This document shows positions 1 to 10,748 of a stretch of 64,000 nucleotides of DNA, piece after piece. The notes under the pieces were generated by a model. That model was not told the origin of the DNA. It was given only the letters and a program-made list of their open reading frames with translations, and made no database searches. The first letter of the stretch is position 1. Every line of letters starts with the position of its first letter. This DNA comes from Salinisphaera sp. LB1. GTDB taxonomy: Bacteria > Pseudomonadota > Gammaproteobacteria > Nevskiales > Salinisphaeraceae. The DNA lies in the NCBI RefSeq assembly GCF_003177035.1, contig NZ_CP029488.1, forward strand, positions 1 through 64,000. The letters run 5' to 3'. A program made the position numbers and the translations under genes.

Positions 1-507
<507 letters not shown>

Positions 508-554
508 CTACTTAGCTTAATCTAGCCATTCGTCCCCCCTGAGGAAAAACGACC

Positions 555-1304
555 TTAATCGCTCTGCAAGAGCCTCTTTAAATTCGACAAAATCTTCGCG
601 CGCACTACCTCCACCGGCGATCCCGCACAGGAGGCGATCATTTCGACGGCACGGCCTACGTCGCCTGGCTTGATCGGTTTGTCATCGCGAGTAAGGAAAG
701 GCCCGTCTGTCTCGGTCAGAACACGGTCGATCGGTATTTCGCGTATTACGCGCACACCGCTCGCGGAGGCGAGCATGCCCTCGTTCACAGAGAAATAGCA
801 GCCGCGATCAACGGCCCTACGCACAGCAGCCTTACTGCCAGTGAACCAATGCAAGACGACGCCTGCCCGATCCGGCGGCAGATGCTCGTCAAGCATGTCC
901 AGGATGGGCTTCGTCGCCCTTACGCTGTGCAGACTCAGGATCTTATTGCCTTGCTCCGCACAGGCTCGAAGAATCCTCTCAAAGATCAACCTCTGCAGCT
1001 CGAACGAGCGATAGTGAGCGGGTCCGCGATCAAGCCCGACCTCCCCGACGTAACGCGTCCGCGGCAAGAGACTCTCGAACAGGTCGATCTCCAGGTGCCG
1101 GTCGGCGACGAGCTGCGGATGTAGACCGAGCCCAACCCTCACGAAGTCGCTGTCCGCGGACAGTTCGACGTTCCTCTCAAACGCCTTCGGGTGTGTCGTG
1201 ACGGCCAAGGTCGCCACGCGCAAGCGATCGCAGGTCGCGATCGCTTGCGCGAGGTCTGGATAAAGGTCGAGATGCGTATGGAAGTCCACGTAATCGGGCC
1301 GCAT
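555..1304 (-). CDS. qatD: TatD-family metal-dependent DNase, QatD of a Qat defence operon
   Basis: Intact 249-residue TatD-like hydrolase with a TIM-barrel metallo-hydrolase fold. Metal-site motifs are visible: DFHTHLD at the N-terminus, the GEVGLD segment near residue 90, LHS and LHWF His motifs in the middle, and TETDGPF near residue 200. In the QatABCD anti-phage system QatD is the last gene and a presumed nuclease. Here it follows qatC, qatB and qatA in the expected order on the same strand. It is the only gene of the four without a visible frameshift. A housekeeping TatD is the alternative, but the neighbours and the short length favour QatD. Confidence 0.85.
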   Translation of the reverse strand: MRPDYVDFHTHLDLYPDLAQAIATCDRLRVATLAVTTHPKAFERNVELSADSDFVRVGLGLHPQLVADRHLEIDLFESLLPRTRYVGEVGLDRGPAHYRSFELQRLIFERILRACAEQGNKILSLHSVRATKPILDMLDEHLPPDRAGVVLHWFTGSKAAVRRAVDRGCYFSVNEGMLASASGVRVIREIPIDRVLTETDGPFLTRDDKPIKPGDVGRAVEMIASCAGSPVEVVRAKILSNLKRLLQSD

Positions 1305-1335
1305 GGTCAGCCGCCCGGCCGTGCCCGAACACCCC

Positions 1336-2693
1336 TCAGGAGCTCGGCGACTTCAAGGACGCCGCGTCGAAACAGCATCGGCGTAGTCCTGTATCGCGTC
1401 GGCTCGTCATGAAGCGGGCCGGGCTTGTGGACCAGGATCTTCGCAAGACCTGGCTTTGGCATTGATCCGCTTGGCCATCAGTTTGGAACGATCGGATGTG
1501 CTCCCCCTCAGGCTGGTCGGAGGCCAGAACTTGCCCTTTCAGATGCTCAACCATGTAGAGCGTCTCATCGTCTCCATCAAGGCCAACCTCAAGCGAGGCT
1601 CTACGGTATCAGGCACGGGACGCAGTAGCCACAGTGCCGAGGGGAGAGCTTCTTGGTAGCGCGCCTTCGCCGGCGATGAGCACGACATGGAGTTCGCCAC
1701 TATCTTCTCTAGGAAAGCCTTGTCCGCAACGTTAGCGACCATCTCGCCCTTCGTCATGTGCCTGTATGGGTTGTTCAGTTCGACGTCGAGGGCGAGGGCC
1801 TCGATGAGCCTCTGCTACTCGCGATGAAGTGCGGATGCGCCGTTCGCGTGCTCAGCGCCCCAAAGCGCAAGGGGTTCTTAAGGGTACATTGAGCGCGATG
1901 AGGCCGTTCTCCGGTATGTCGACGGTGATCCGTCCATCGATCGCGCCGACGCAGCCAGCGTCGCCAGCGAGTAGAAGAGGAAGGATCGTCCCCTCTGCGT
2001 ATTCTCCGTCTGCCCAGTGGTGAGATGGTGCTTGTCGAACCGAGCCTCACCCGAAGGCTCTTGAAGGCTTCTTTGCCGAACCGGGTTTCCAACCGGTTAA
2101 GGACGTAGGCCTGGGCTTTCGCCGTCTCGCTGTCCCAATAATGGCTGACGAAACAGTGGACGCTACTCACCGCCGCTCAGAAGATCGACTGCGCCGACGA
2201 GAACTATCCAAACCACCGGACAGCAGGCTGACCTTCGTCAGTCCATCGATCGCCAAGCGCTTTGGAGCAATAGCGAGGATCTTGGTCCTGCTCGTCCGGT
2301 CACGGAAGAAGACACGCCACCGATCGCCGGTGGAGGAAGCGCAGCATCGCCTCGATCGATCGTGCGCCTCGCGGTCCAGGCCGAGGGGGCGGACACGGGG
2401 ACGTAGAGATCGATCTCCCTTGTCCAGCCGTCCTGTGCGTTCAATTTTCGAGAGACTCTCGTATCGCCGGCGTTGACGAGCGCCGCGAGGACGACAAGGT
2501 CGATACCCTTCTCCGGAAGGTGTGTAGTCCGAGGGAGGCGAGTTGGTCCAGTGGCGTGACCGATGCCGAAGCCCATGCGCCGGTCACCAATCCAGGAAAA
2601 TCGATCTCGAATACGTCAGCGTCAGGCTGGACGGTTTCCGACGCTACTCGTGTCGTCGGGGCCGAGCCGGCCGATCAGACTGAACCTTCTCAT
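1336..2693 (-). pseudogene. qatC: QueC-like protein QatC, frameshifted
   Basis: The reading frame is broken several times, but family landmarks appear in order across frames. The likely ATG at 2693 (MRRFSLIGRLGPDD) sits behind a GGGGAG site. Then come DGWTREIDLYVPVS near 2450, TGDRWRVFFR near 2310, FVSHYWDSETAKAQ near 2140, the QueC-type NPYRHMTKGEMV near 1760, and the zinc-knuckle HCGYCVPCLI near 1630 followed by RRASLEVGLDGDDETLY. QatC resembles the 7-deazaguanine enzyme QueC and is essential to Qat defence in published work. The breaks look like single-base indels. They may be true decay or consensus errors. Confidence 0.78.
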
Positions 2694-2785
2694 CCGTCAT
2701 CTCCCCAAGGCCTTGACCAAATCCGAGTGCGGCGCCATAGAGATCGGTCGACGAAGCTATCGACGACGCACGCCATCAAGATCGC

Positions 2786-3594
2786 TCAGATCGGTTTCGC
2801 GCGCGTCGAACTCGTCGCGAACGCAGCCCTCATGAAGTCCATTTGCAGCATGGCCTGCGCGCGTTCGATCTCGCGCGACATCCGAAGGCCGCCGCGATGG
2901 CGTTGGTCCCGACCTCGTTCAAGGATCTTGCCTCGATCGACCGGCTCACCACCCACGATAAAAAACTCGCGCAGATTTGTCCGCGGAGAGTTTCATTCGA
3001 AGTTGCCGACGCCAGAGTGCGCAAGTCGGCGACCGTCTCAAGCATCGCGTCCCTCGCGATCGCCTCGTCGATGGTTCCGCCGCGGGACACAGCATATCCG
3101 TCAACGCGACGAAACACGTCCTCGGCGGGAGCGCCCGCCATACCCTCAAGGTTGAACCGCCTCAGCGCTTCTGCCGGTCCTTGGTTGGCGAAACTCCTTG
3201 CGAGGCCGGCCACGCCGCCGGCCATAGCACGGGAGTTGGGCATACGGCTCGCCGTAGACCGTCCGCCGCCGCTGGCTCGCACATATCTGCCGGCACCGCG
3301 CCTCAGTGCTCGCTCATCGGACGTTCGCGCCCCCCTCGTCATGTTCCCGCGCGCGCCGCCAAGACGCGAACTCGCCGGGATCCGATGGTATGGGTGGGTA
3401 TGACTGCGCCCGGTGTTGCGCCGGGCTGGGCGAGCGGCGTCTCCCCATTTCTGATCCGGCCCACCGATCCCGTCGCCGTCCGCGGAGTCCGGCTCGGCGC
3501 TATCGGGCGCGACCGCGGGTGGCGAAGCTGGTTCATCGACCCAACTTGGAACCAGTCCGTTCTTTGAGCCGCCGAATGTTCCCGAGGTTCCCAT
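2786..3594 (-). pseudogene. qatB: QatB-like protein of the Qat defence operon, frameshifted near its C-terminus
   Basis: The gene starts with MGTSGTFGGSKNGLVPSWVDEP, a typical QatB opening, and its ATG at 3594 overlaps the qatA stop region. A low-complexity Ala/Pro/Asp linker follows, then an Arg-rich stretch (GRYVRASGGGRSTASRM) and a helical domain (GGTIDEAIARDAMLETVADL). The frame then shifts near 2880. The continuation MSREIERAQAMLQMDF lies in another frame and reaches a stop at 2786, giving a total of about 269 codons, the size I expect for the family. QatB has no assigned enzymatic activity that I can read from sequence. The single frameshift could be an assembly error. Confidence 0.72.
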
Positions 3595-5528
3595 CAGGGG
3601 CGCTTCCGCTTGCTGGAAAGTTTCATCGCCGCAGTCGCCGCCGCCCTCAGCTGCTTGTTGTCATCCTGGTCAGCCCATCCCTTGAGCGTCGTCGCAAAGT
3701 CCGATGCGACTTCGGCTTCACTGAACACTGACGCCCAGCCGCTGACCACCCACGGGCCGAGCTTGGAGATTGGAAGATCCTGCACGAAGGAGAGCAGCGG
3801 CCGCTGCAGGAAGGGGTGTTTGCCGCGCGATTTCGGCCAAGCCCTTCACGCCCACAGGCTCTTGGGTCAGGTCTTCTGCGTCCCTGACCTTGGCGCGCAG
3901 TGCATCAAAGACCTGCTCAGCTTCGATCGACTGAAGGCGAGCGACTTCCCGCCGCGGCCTGCTTCACCTGTAGGGGCGAGCCCTGAAGCTTCGCGATAAG
4001 CTCATCCAATTCGCCCAGGGAAGTGACTGCGCCGAACACGCTTCGCCGGTCCCGGGTTACGAAGACGTATGGCCTGAGATCGTTCTCGGCGAGCGGCGGA
4101 TCGATAGCGGCCCACTGCTTCGCCCATTTCGAGGTTCGGCCAATCGGGAAGGGAGACCTCGGCGGGCAGAGCCTTCTCCTTCCCTTTTTCCGATTTCGCT
4201 TCCTGGTCAGGAGGCGGGGCCGCGACGGCGGCTTCAAGCGCTGCCAGCTCCTCCGACGCACCGGTGTTCGCGGAGCCGCGCGCCATCGCGTCGTAAAGCT
4301 CCGGGGCGAAACGCTCCGCGAGCATGATCTTGGCTAGCACCGAGATGTTCAGCTCGTCGCGGAAGCCGCGCTCTTCGGCGATGGCCAGACGTAGGCATCA
4401 TCGTGTTGATGAAGCGCTTTATTTGCCTTGGATTGCCCCGCGCACCTTCCGCCAAAACCGGGCGCGATTCGACCGGCTAACTCCATCGCCCGCTCGACCT
4501 CGGCCGGGACACCGCCTAAGGCCTTCTCGACCGCCTTCCGATCAAGGCCAGGGCCCTTCCATGGGCGACGCAATACCTCGCGCGCCAGCTCGGTCAGCTT
4601 CTGGAACTCGCCCGACTCCTCGCCGCAGGCGTTCAGCACCAAGAGCAGAGTCACGTAGATCCGCGTTTCGGCATATCCGAGCGAGGGTAGACGGAACGGA
4701 ACCTGGATCAGTTTCTCGAGATAGTTGCGGGCGTAGGTGGCCGGCCCAGTAGCCACGGGCAGGTCCGGGAAATGCTGCCGCACGGCGTACTCAATCATCC
4801 CCTCATCCGCCGCGATGACGAAGGCCGCGCGCGGTACGAACAGGAACAGCCTGATCGCTTCCAGCGTCTCGATTGCTGTGTCCGGGAGGCACCTATCAAG
4901 GTCGTCGACGAGGACGATCAGGCGATCAATCCTGGCGTGCTCCAAGAGTTCAGCAAACTCCTCCCGGAAGGCATGCATCTGTTCAGACGCATTGTCCTCG
5001 GCGACTTCGCGCAGAAACTCGTTCGAACCATCTACAAGTGCGGCGACGGTCTCCCGCGACACATCCTCGGCGCCTTTACTGATGAGACTCCGCGCAGCCG
5101 CGCCCAGATCCCTGATCGTCTCGGGGTGCGGAATCCCGGTGGCCAACGTCAAGCCATACGCCCCCGCCTTGCGCGCGAGCTTCATCCAGTCGACCCGCCT
5201 CAAGACCTTCTTCGCCTGCTCGGCGACCTTCTGCGACGTGGGGCGCTTGTGACGCAGCTCCTCAACGATCGTTTCGATCAGGACCGCCTTCGCGTCTTCG
5301 AAGCCCTGGAACAGCCAGCCGTTGAACCGTACACAGAGCACGCGGTCGTCGTCGGAAAAACGTCTCCTCCACCATCATGAGGACGCTGGATTTGCCGGCA
5401 CCCCAGTCGCCGTGGACGCCGACGCTCAAGGGTTCGTCCGACTTCTCGTTCACCAGACGGACTACCGTCTTGGCGATCGCCTCGTAGTACAGAAGATCGA
5501 CCGCCGTCTCATTGTCGGCGACGATCAT
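3594..5528 (-). pseudogene. qatA: KAP-family P-loop NTPase QatA, several frameshifts
   Basis: KAP NTPase, the ATPase of the Qat system. The start is ATG at 5528 (MIVADNETAVDLLYYEA), preceded by GTGAGG. Walker A (GVHGDWGAGKSS) is near residue 40. After a frameshift in a TTTTT run near 5350 the frame continues with VLCVRFNGWLFQGFEDAKAV. Walker B/sensor (RLIVLVDDLDRCLPDTAIETLEAI) follows, then AAFVIAADEGMIEYAV and the KAP landmark NPRQIKRFIN near 4410. Further shifts lie near 4450 (CCC) and 4395 (CC), with more towards the C-terminus at 3594. Each shift I resolved is repaired by removing one base. The start lies 35 bp from the IS3 insertion. Confidence 0.82.
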
Positions 5529-5568
5529 CTGTCGAGCCTCACACGCAACCGTCTCGCGCGCTCTGAAC

Positions 5569-6483
5569 CGCCCCGGGTTTACCGGAGACTCGTGGGTTTG
5601 AGTCATGCCACTTTGGCAGACCCGTCGATTGTGTCATAGAAGTTGGCTTCAGCCTCGGCGGCGGCATATCACCGATCGGCTCGAACAGCCGCTGATTATT
5701 GAACCAGTCGACCCAGTCCAGCACCGCGAACTCGACGGCGGCAAGGTGAGGCCACGGCCCGTCGTGCTGACGGATGACTTCCGTCTTGAACAGGCCGATC
5801 ACGGTCTCGGCCAGCGCGTTATCGTATGAACTGCCGACGCGGCCGGCCGACGGGGTGATACCGACATCCGCCAGGCGTTCGCTATAGCGAATTGACAGGT
5901 ATTGCACCCCGCGGTCGGTGTGCTGAATCAGGCGCTGGCCGGGTTGCCGGTCATGGATGGCCTGCTCGAGCGCGTCGAGCACGAGGCCCGTGTTGGGGGC
6001 GCTCGAAACGCGCCAGCCGACAATGCGACGCGCGAACGCATCGATAACAAACGCTGCATAAACAAAGCCGTGCCGGGTCGGGCAGTACGTAAAATCGGCC
6101 ACCCAGAGCCGATCGGGTCGGGCGGCTGTGAAGTCACGCTGGACGTGGTCGCCCGGGCTCGGTTGGTTGGGGTCGGAAGTGGTCGTTTTCGGCGTGCGCC
6201 CGCGCACAGCGCCTTGCAAGCCCATCTGACGCATCAGACGCTCGACCGTGCACCGAGCCACCGACCAACCCTCACGCTGCAACTGCAGCCAGACTTTGCG
6301 GGCGCCATAGACGCAACGATTGGCCTCCCAGGCCTGCTGGATGGCGTCGCTCAAGACCCTCTCACGTCGGTCCCGCTTCGAACGGCGAGCCGGGTCGGTT
6401 TGCCGGGCCTTGGCGGCATAGTAGGTCGACGGTTGCGATCGGCAGCACACGGCAGATCGGCCCGACACCGTAGACCCGGCGAT
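5569..6483 (-). pseudogene. IS3 transposase OrfB with two single-base frameshifts
   Basis: The catalytic core is intact and identical to the copy at 41597-42502 ([29 protein letters not shown]). One extra A near 6434 breaks the beginning, and one missing G near 5662 shifts the last residues (DMPPPRLKPTS instead of [11 protein letters not shown]), so the frame now reads out of the element. OrfB is the DDE transposase. Whether the copy is active depends on whether these two indels are real. Confidence 0.85.
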
Positions 6484-6826
6484 AATCGTCGATGAACGTC
6501 ACCATCACTTGTGTCGGCGGTCCGAGCTCCGCCTGGGCAAAATAGGCCGAAGCCTTGCGCAGGATCTCATTGGCCCGTTTCAACTCACGGTTCTCACGCT
6601 CAAGCGCCTTGATGCGCTCGCGCTCTTCCGTGCTCTGGCCATTGCGCAGCCCGCGGTCCCGTTCGGCCTGGCGAACCCAACTGCGCAGCGTCTCGGGCGT
6701 ACAGCCGATCTTGCCGGCGATCGAACCGATCGCCGCCCACTGCGAGCTGTAGTCCGCCTGATGCTCAAAGACCATGCGAACCGCTCGTTCACGGACTTCC
6801 GGGGAATAAGGTTTCCGCTGTTTCAT
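6362..6826 (-). CDS. IS3 transposase OrfA (helix-turn-helix), frame altered at the end
   Basis: The N-terminal 100 residues equal OrfA of the intact copy: [19 protein letters not shown], a helix-turn-helix ([18 protein letters not shown]), then a leucine-zipper-like heptad region ([19 protein letters not shown]). OrfA binds the inverted repeats and cooperates with OrfB. An extra G near 6520 changes the normal ending (AELDRRHK) and fuses the frame into the start of orfB, giving 154 residues instead of 106. Because the rest is identical to the other copy, an assembly error is a realistic explanation. Confidence 0.85.
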   Translation of the reverse strand: MKQRKPYSPEVRERAVRMVFEHQADYSSQWAAIGSIAGKIGCTPETLRSWVRQAERDRGLRNGQSTEERERIKALERENRELKRANEILRKASAYFAQAELGPPTQVMVTFIDDYRRVYGVGPICRVLPIATVDLLCRQGPANRPGSPFEAGPT

Positions 6827-6873
6827 GCTCCAATTCTCTCAAGAGTTGGAGTCTCCAGCATTCCCGGGGCGGT

Positions 6874-9822
6874 TCACTCCTGAAATGCGGCCTCACCACC
6901 CTCGAGAACGTCGCAAACCTCCTTCCTGATCTCTGCGTTTTCAAGGCCTCCGGATCGATAGGTGATTGGCGGCAATGCTTCATGGGGATGCGGACCAGCT
7001 TCCGCGATGATGATCTGATCGGCATCGGTATTGATCACAAGATTCGCGTTGTGCGTGACCATGATTACCTGGCGATGTGACTTGGCTTCAATGAACAGCT
7101 GCACCAATTCGTCGAAGACCGATTTGGGGTCCAGATTCTCTTCCGGCTGGTCAATGAGAAGTGGCCGATCATCCTTGTCGTCCAGACCCAGGTAGAGAAG
7201 CAAAAGGACAATCCCTCGCGTTCCCGGCGAAAGCTTCCGGATGTCGACACCGTCGTACTCGATGCCGTACCGGATATCGATATGGTCCGTACCGAACAGC
7301 CACTGAGCGAAACGCTTCGACCATGTGCGAAACTCTGCCTGGTCAGTTCGCGCCACTGGCGAATGATCCAGCAAGTCCTTCTGGTAAAGCCGTCGGAACT
7401 CAGCCATCGCTGCGGTCACCGCAGCAGAATCCCCGGTTTCCCAAGCATCTCGCAGCACCTCGTTGGCTTTTTGCTGAAGCGTCCCTTTTCCACGGAAGGC
7501 ACCGGTCTTTCTCAGATCAATAAGGCCATCTTCAGCCCCCTCTGCCCATCGCTCCACATCTGCAATGCGTGTGACAGAGAAAGAGAGCTTTTTCAGAGTT
7601 CCTGAAGATGCGGTAAGCCGCGCCATCAACGGCGCGTAAAGCTCCTCCAGAACCGATTGCTCAGCGACGAGCGCATCGAACGCCCTGCCATAGGCTGCCT
7701 CACGATCCGCCTGCAGTTGGCGAGCGCGGTCCTTGGCTCCTTTGGCGTCATTCAACTTTCCCGTTAACGTTTGTAGTGCCGCGGTCTCGGTCGTGATGTT
7801 TTTGGAGAGCGCGGCATAGCGGCGTTGTGCGTCCTTGTCGGCATTGACCAGCTTCTCCAGCCGCGCCATCTCCGCTTCCAGCACCGCCTGTGTAAGTGTG
7901 CTGAGATCAGTGTCATCGGGGAAACAGGCAGTGTTCGGGTCACCCGGCGGCGGTGCTGTTCCCTTGAGCTTGGTGATCTCGCCATCGACCCATTTCACAT
8001 AGCTTGTGAGATTGTCATCGACCGGCCCCGTATAGTCGATCAGGAACGCGGCCCATTGGTCTTCTGACATTCCGCTGTGCTCATGGCGCGCCTGGGCTTG
8101 CCGAAGCTCCTCGGGCGCCTGGTTTCGGCGCATGTCTTTCACTTCGTCCTGCATGGCGAGAAACGTCTGCCGCTGCCCCGTGAGTTGACGAAGCTTTGCT
8201 CGGACTTGATTGGCGGCACCGGCCAAGTCCGTATGTCTCTGTGCTCTCTTCTCACTACCTTTCGATACCAGCTTGGCACGGTCGGCCGTATAGGCGTCCA
8301 CCAGCTTCTTCTTCTTCGCCACCTCTGCCTCGTAGCTAGCGACGAGTTTCTCCTTCTCCAGTTCTGTGCTGATGCGATCAGAAATCTGGGCAACTGCTTC
8401 AGCCTCCCTGGCGCGAGCGAGGCGATGCCTTGATGCGCGCTGCTCCAACAACTCGGCAAAGTTCAACGCACCATCTCGGGCATCGTCGGAATGCGCCTCG
8501 AAAATCACGCGTTCGATTTCACGGAGGAGTCCGTCTGTCAGCCCGTTTGAGGAACAGAGCTCTTCGACAAACTGCTGAGACAGATACCGCACGCGTTCGT
8601 AGCTGGCCGGCCCGTTGGCGTCCGAACCATCAAGCGCGCGCGTCTCGGATTCTCCAGCCGCCCACTTCACCTCGACTTTTGCGTCTCCGACAAGCGGGCG
8701 TGCCCGGACGAGAAAGGATGGATTTGCCCACTCGTCAGCCTTCCAGGCCTCCTCCGGGATCGAGTCGCAGCCGGCCGCGATCATGTCCGCCAGTGCTGTT
8801 TTTCCGGATCCACGGGCTCCGATAATTGCGACCAAACCCGGATTGAGCGGTATAGCAGGCGTCTTTATCCACGACGCGTCTAGAACTTCGATCCCGGAAA
8901 TCACTTGAGAAGGCGTTGCGGACGCCGGCGGTTCGCTCCCAACATGCGCACGGTCCGCAGGATCGATACATGCCTGGCGCAGCGAGTCGAATTCGAGCCC
9001 ACCCTTGATCCAAGAGAAGCGATCTCCGAACGGAGAAGCGACACTCTCAAGATCATGAGCATCGCTTCCATGAAGACAAGGCTTGAGACCACCATACATC
9101 TTACGAACTTCATCGGCAGACATCGAAGGCTTGCGGCCCAACCAGAATTCCCGCTGAGCCTCACTGCTAGCGAATATCACGTGGGCAAAGCCTTCGATCT
9201 CGCGCCGGATGGTTTGATCGGCGGCCTCTCGGACACCCGATGTTCCGTCGGTTGATCCGCCTGCCACGCCGATCAAAATGTTCTTTTTCGCCCAACCGCT
9301 CTCGGCATACACTTCCCGCAGTTGTTGGAAGTTGACCTTGAACTGACTCACTCCATAGGCAAGTGCGGCGCCATCGTCGGCGATGTTTGGGTCTGCCTTC
9401 TTCCCCAGCCTAATCAGATCGGCACGCGTGCAATCGAAGCGATCCTGCATTGCGTTGAACTGCAAGCGTGACAATAGCCGTTGCAGCTCATCGATGTGCT
9501 GTGGATCTTCGGGGCTCACAAACAGGTGCAAGTTGACGAAGCCGCCCTTTAAAGTTGCGACATCGAGCCTTACCTCCACATTGGGAAAGATGAGTGTGGC
9601 GTCCGGGAGTCTTCCCGCATCCCGGTGTCGCAAGACTTCCCGATAGGTGTCGGTGACGTAGTAGTCGGTGACGGCGATCGCCTCGATGACTGGGGTCGCC
9701 TGTTCAAGCGCCGAGAGGTAGTCCTCCCATGCATTTGGCCCGCTGAACTGGTTGTTCATGACGGTGCCGGGTGCATGGATATGCGGTTCCCACCTCCGCC
9801 ATTCCGATCCGCGATTCAGCAT
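6874..9822 (-). CDS. PHP-domain / SMC-like ABC ATPase (TrlF-like), truncated by 11 codons
   Basis: The 982-residue protein opens with a PHP phosphoesterase-like domain: PHIHAPGT near residue 13, AVTDYY near 50, and GSDAHD near 260. Walker A (IIGARGSGKTALADM) is near residue 345, followed by a long coiled coil, the ABC signature LSPGTRG near 865, Walker B (PLLIDQPEENLDPKS) near 890 and the switch His (VTHNANLV). The start ATG follows GGGAGAGGGG. PHP-SMC proteins have been proposed as conflict-system nucleases; activity here is inferred. The stop TGA belongs to the IS3 end; without the element the frame would add RARRLRVRLDR and stop overlapping qatA. Some databases call such proteins TrlF-like, a name I give only tentatively. 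Confidence 0.85.
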   Translation of the reverse strand: MLNRGSEWRRWEPHIHAPGTVMNNQFSGPNAWEDYLSALEQATPVIEAIAVTDYYVTDTYREVLRHRDAGRLPDATLIFPNVEVRLDVATLKGGFVNLHLFVSPEDPQHIDELQRLLSRLQFNAMQDRFDCTRADLIRLGKKADPNIADDGAALAYGVSQFKVNFQQLREVYAESGWAKKNILIGVAGGSTDGTSGVREAADQTIRREIEGFAHVIFASSEAQREFWLGRKPSMSADEVRKMYGGLKPCLHGSDAHDLESVASPFGDRFSWIKGGLEFDSLRQACIDPADRAHVGSEPPASATPSQVISGIEVLDASWIKTPAIPLNPGLVAIIGARGSGKTALADMIAAGCDSIPEEAWKADEWANPSFLVRARPLVGDAKVEVKWAAGESETRALDGSDANGPASYERVRYLSQQFVEELCSSNGLTDGLLREIERVIFEAHSDDARDGALNFAELLEQRASRHRLARAREAEAVAQISDRISTELEKEKLVASYEAEVAKKKKLVDAYTADRAKLVSKGSEKRAQRHTDLAGAANQVRAKLRQLTGQRQTFLAMQDEVKDMRRNQAPEELRQAQARHEHSGMSEDQWAAFLIDYTGPVDDNLTSYVKWVDGEITKLKGTAPPPGDPNTACFPDDTDLSTLTQAVLEAEMARLEKLVNADKDAQRRYAALSKNITTETAALQTLTGKLNDAKGAKDRARQLQADREAAYGRAFDALVAEQSVLEELYAPLMARLTASSGTLKKLSFSVTRIADVERWAEGAEDGLIDLRKTGAFRGKGTLQQKANEVLRDAWETGDSAAVTAAMAEFRRLYQKDLLDHSPVARTDQAEFRTWSKRFAQWLFGTDHIDIRYGIEYDGVDIRKLSPGTRGIVLLLLYLGLDDKDDRPLLIDQPEENLDPKSVFDELVQLFIEAKSHRQVIMVTHNANLVINTDADQIIIAEAGPHPHEALPPITYRSGGLENAEIRKEVCDVLEGGEAAFQE

Positions 9823-9878
9823 AAGCCCCTCTCCCTTTTTTTATTTCCGAGTTTTTCAGCGCCATTTCCGCTTTGCCA

Positions 9879-10748
9879 CTATTGATCCAGTTCGTTTTCC
9901 CGATTGGCCCGCGGCATTAAAAACCCAGAAATCTCCTCAAGAACTTGTGCGAGAGGTCCGGGATCAATTGCAACATCCTCGACGAAAGCACGCCACTGTC
10001 GCTGCTTCTGTTCATCTCTTGCAAATGCCGGCGAGAGCGCATCGGGCGGCTCGGTCGGAATCGCCGTCTTGCGCCGCACGAACGTTGCTGCGATCGCTTG
10101 TGCAAGCTTGTCATTATCGAAATCAAACGACCGGCTGAGTATCCAGATGTCATAAAAATCCTTCATCCGGCTGTTCGCACGCCCCAGCGCCACCATCGCC
10201 TGGAACTTCTCGGCAATGACCGTCTCTCGCGCATAGGCGCGCAGCCTCGGCGCGGGGAGATCCAGCATGACCGGATAGTCGACGACTTCAGCTCCGGGCT
10301 CCAGCGCATCCCCGAAACCGATATCGATCGTCAGGTTGACCCGGGCGCCTCCGACTGAGGCGATGCCGCGTAGCCGGAGACCGCCATAGTCGAGCTCTTC
10401 GCGAATGCGGTCGACACGCAAGGTTTCAGAATCGAAGACGACACCGTCTTCGGCATACTGAGCGAGGATGCCCCGGAACGTCGCCAGCATCGCCTCCTCA
10501 CTTGGATCGCCGAAACCCAATAGATCGAGATCGCGCGTTCCGCGGTGCGGATCGTCGAACCAGCTCATCATCAGCATGGCACCTTTCAGCACGAAGCGAT
10601 CCGCATAGGGTGATTGGCTAAGCCGGAATAGAAGACGCTCCAACGCGAAGCGCGTGAGCACAAGATCGAAACTCTGTCCGTTCGCCTTGGAGAGCTTGAG
10701 AAGCCGGGCGCGCACGGAGGCGCCGATATTCTTGATCTCCTTAGCCAT
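9879..10748 (-). CDS. abiEii: Nucleotidyltransferase toxin, AbiEii/AbiGii family
   Basis: 289-residue nucleotidyltransferase-fold protein of the type IV toxin-antitoxin family. Visible landmarks are VLKGAMLMMSWFDDPHRGTRDLDLLGFGD, the catalytic acidic motif near residues 60-78; NLTIDIGFGD near 150, a further acidic strand; and RAYARETVIAEKFQAMV...SRMKDFYDIWIL near 180-215, the characteristic helical region. Known members transfer nucleotides and cause abortive infection or growth arrest. The start overlaps the stop of the antitoxin gene. The stop lies 56 bp from the PHP-ATPase start, so the pair probably leads the same operon. Confidence 0.9.
   Translation of the reverse strand: MAKEIKNIGASVRARLLKLSKANGQSFDLVLTRFALERLLFRLSQSPYADRFVLKGAMLMMSWFDDPHRGTRDLDLLGFGDPSEEAMLATFRGILAQYAEDGVVFDSETLRVDRIREELDYGGLRLRGIASVGGARVNLTIDIGFGDALEPGAEVVDYPVMLDLPAPRLRAYARETVIAEKFQAMVALGRANSRMKDFYDIWILSRSFDFDNDKLAQAIAATFVRRKTAIPTEPPDALSPAFARDEQKQRQWRAFVEDVAIDPGPLAQVLEEISGFLMPRANRENELDQ

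Larger units (their letters stand above)
5564..6876 (-). mobile_element. IS3-family element, 1313 bp, complete with CTC target duplication
   Basis: The ends are TGAACCGCCCCGG in inverted orientation, flanked by the 3-bp direct repeat CTC at 5561-5563 and 6877-6879. Compared with the copy at 41230-42541 it has one extra G near 6520, one extra A near 6434 and one missing G near 5662, with no substitution that I could see. It sits between the PHP-ATPase gene and qatA and supplies the present stop codon of the former. Confidence 0.95.

Noticed and set aside
508-6876. A classical composite transposon carrying Qat
   Set aside because: The right-hand IS3 has its own CTC duplication, so it inserted independently, and the abiE-PHP genes belong to the same operon outside the bracket.
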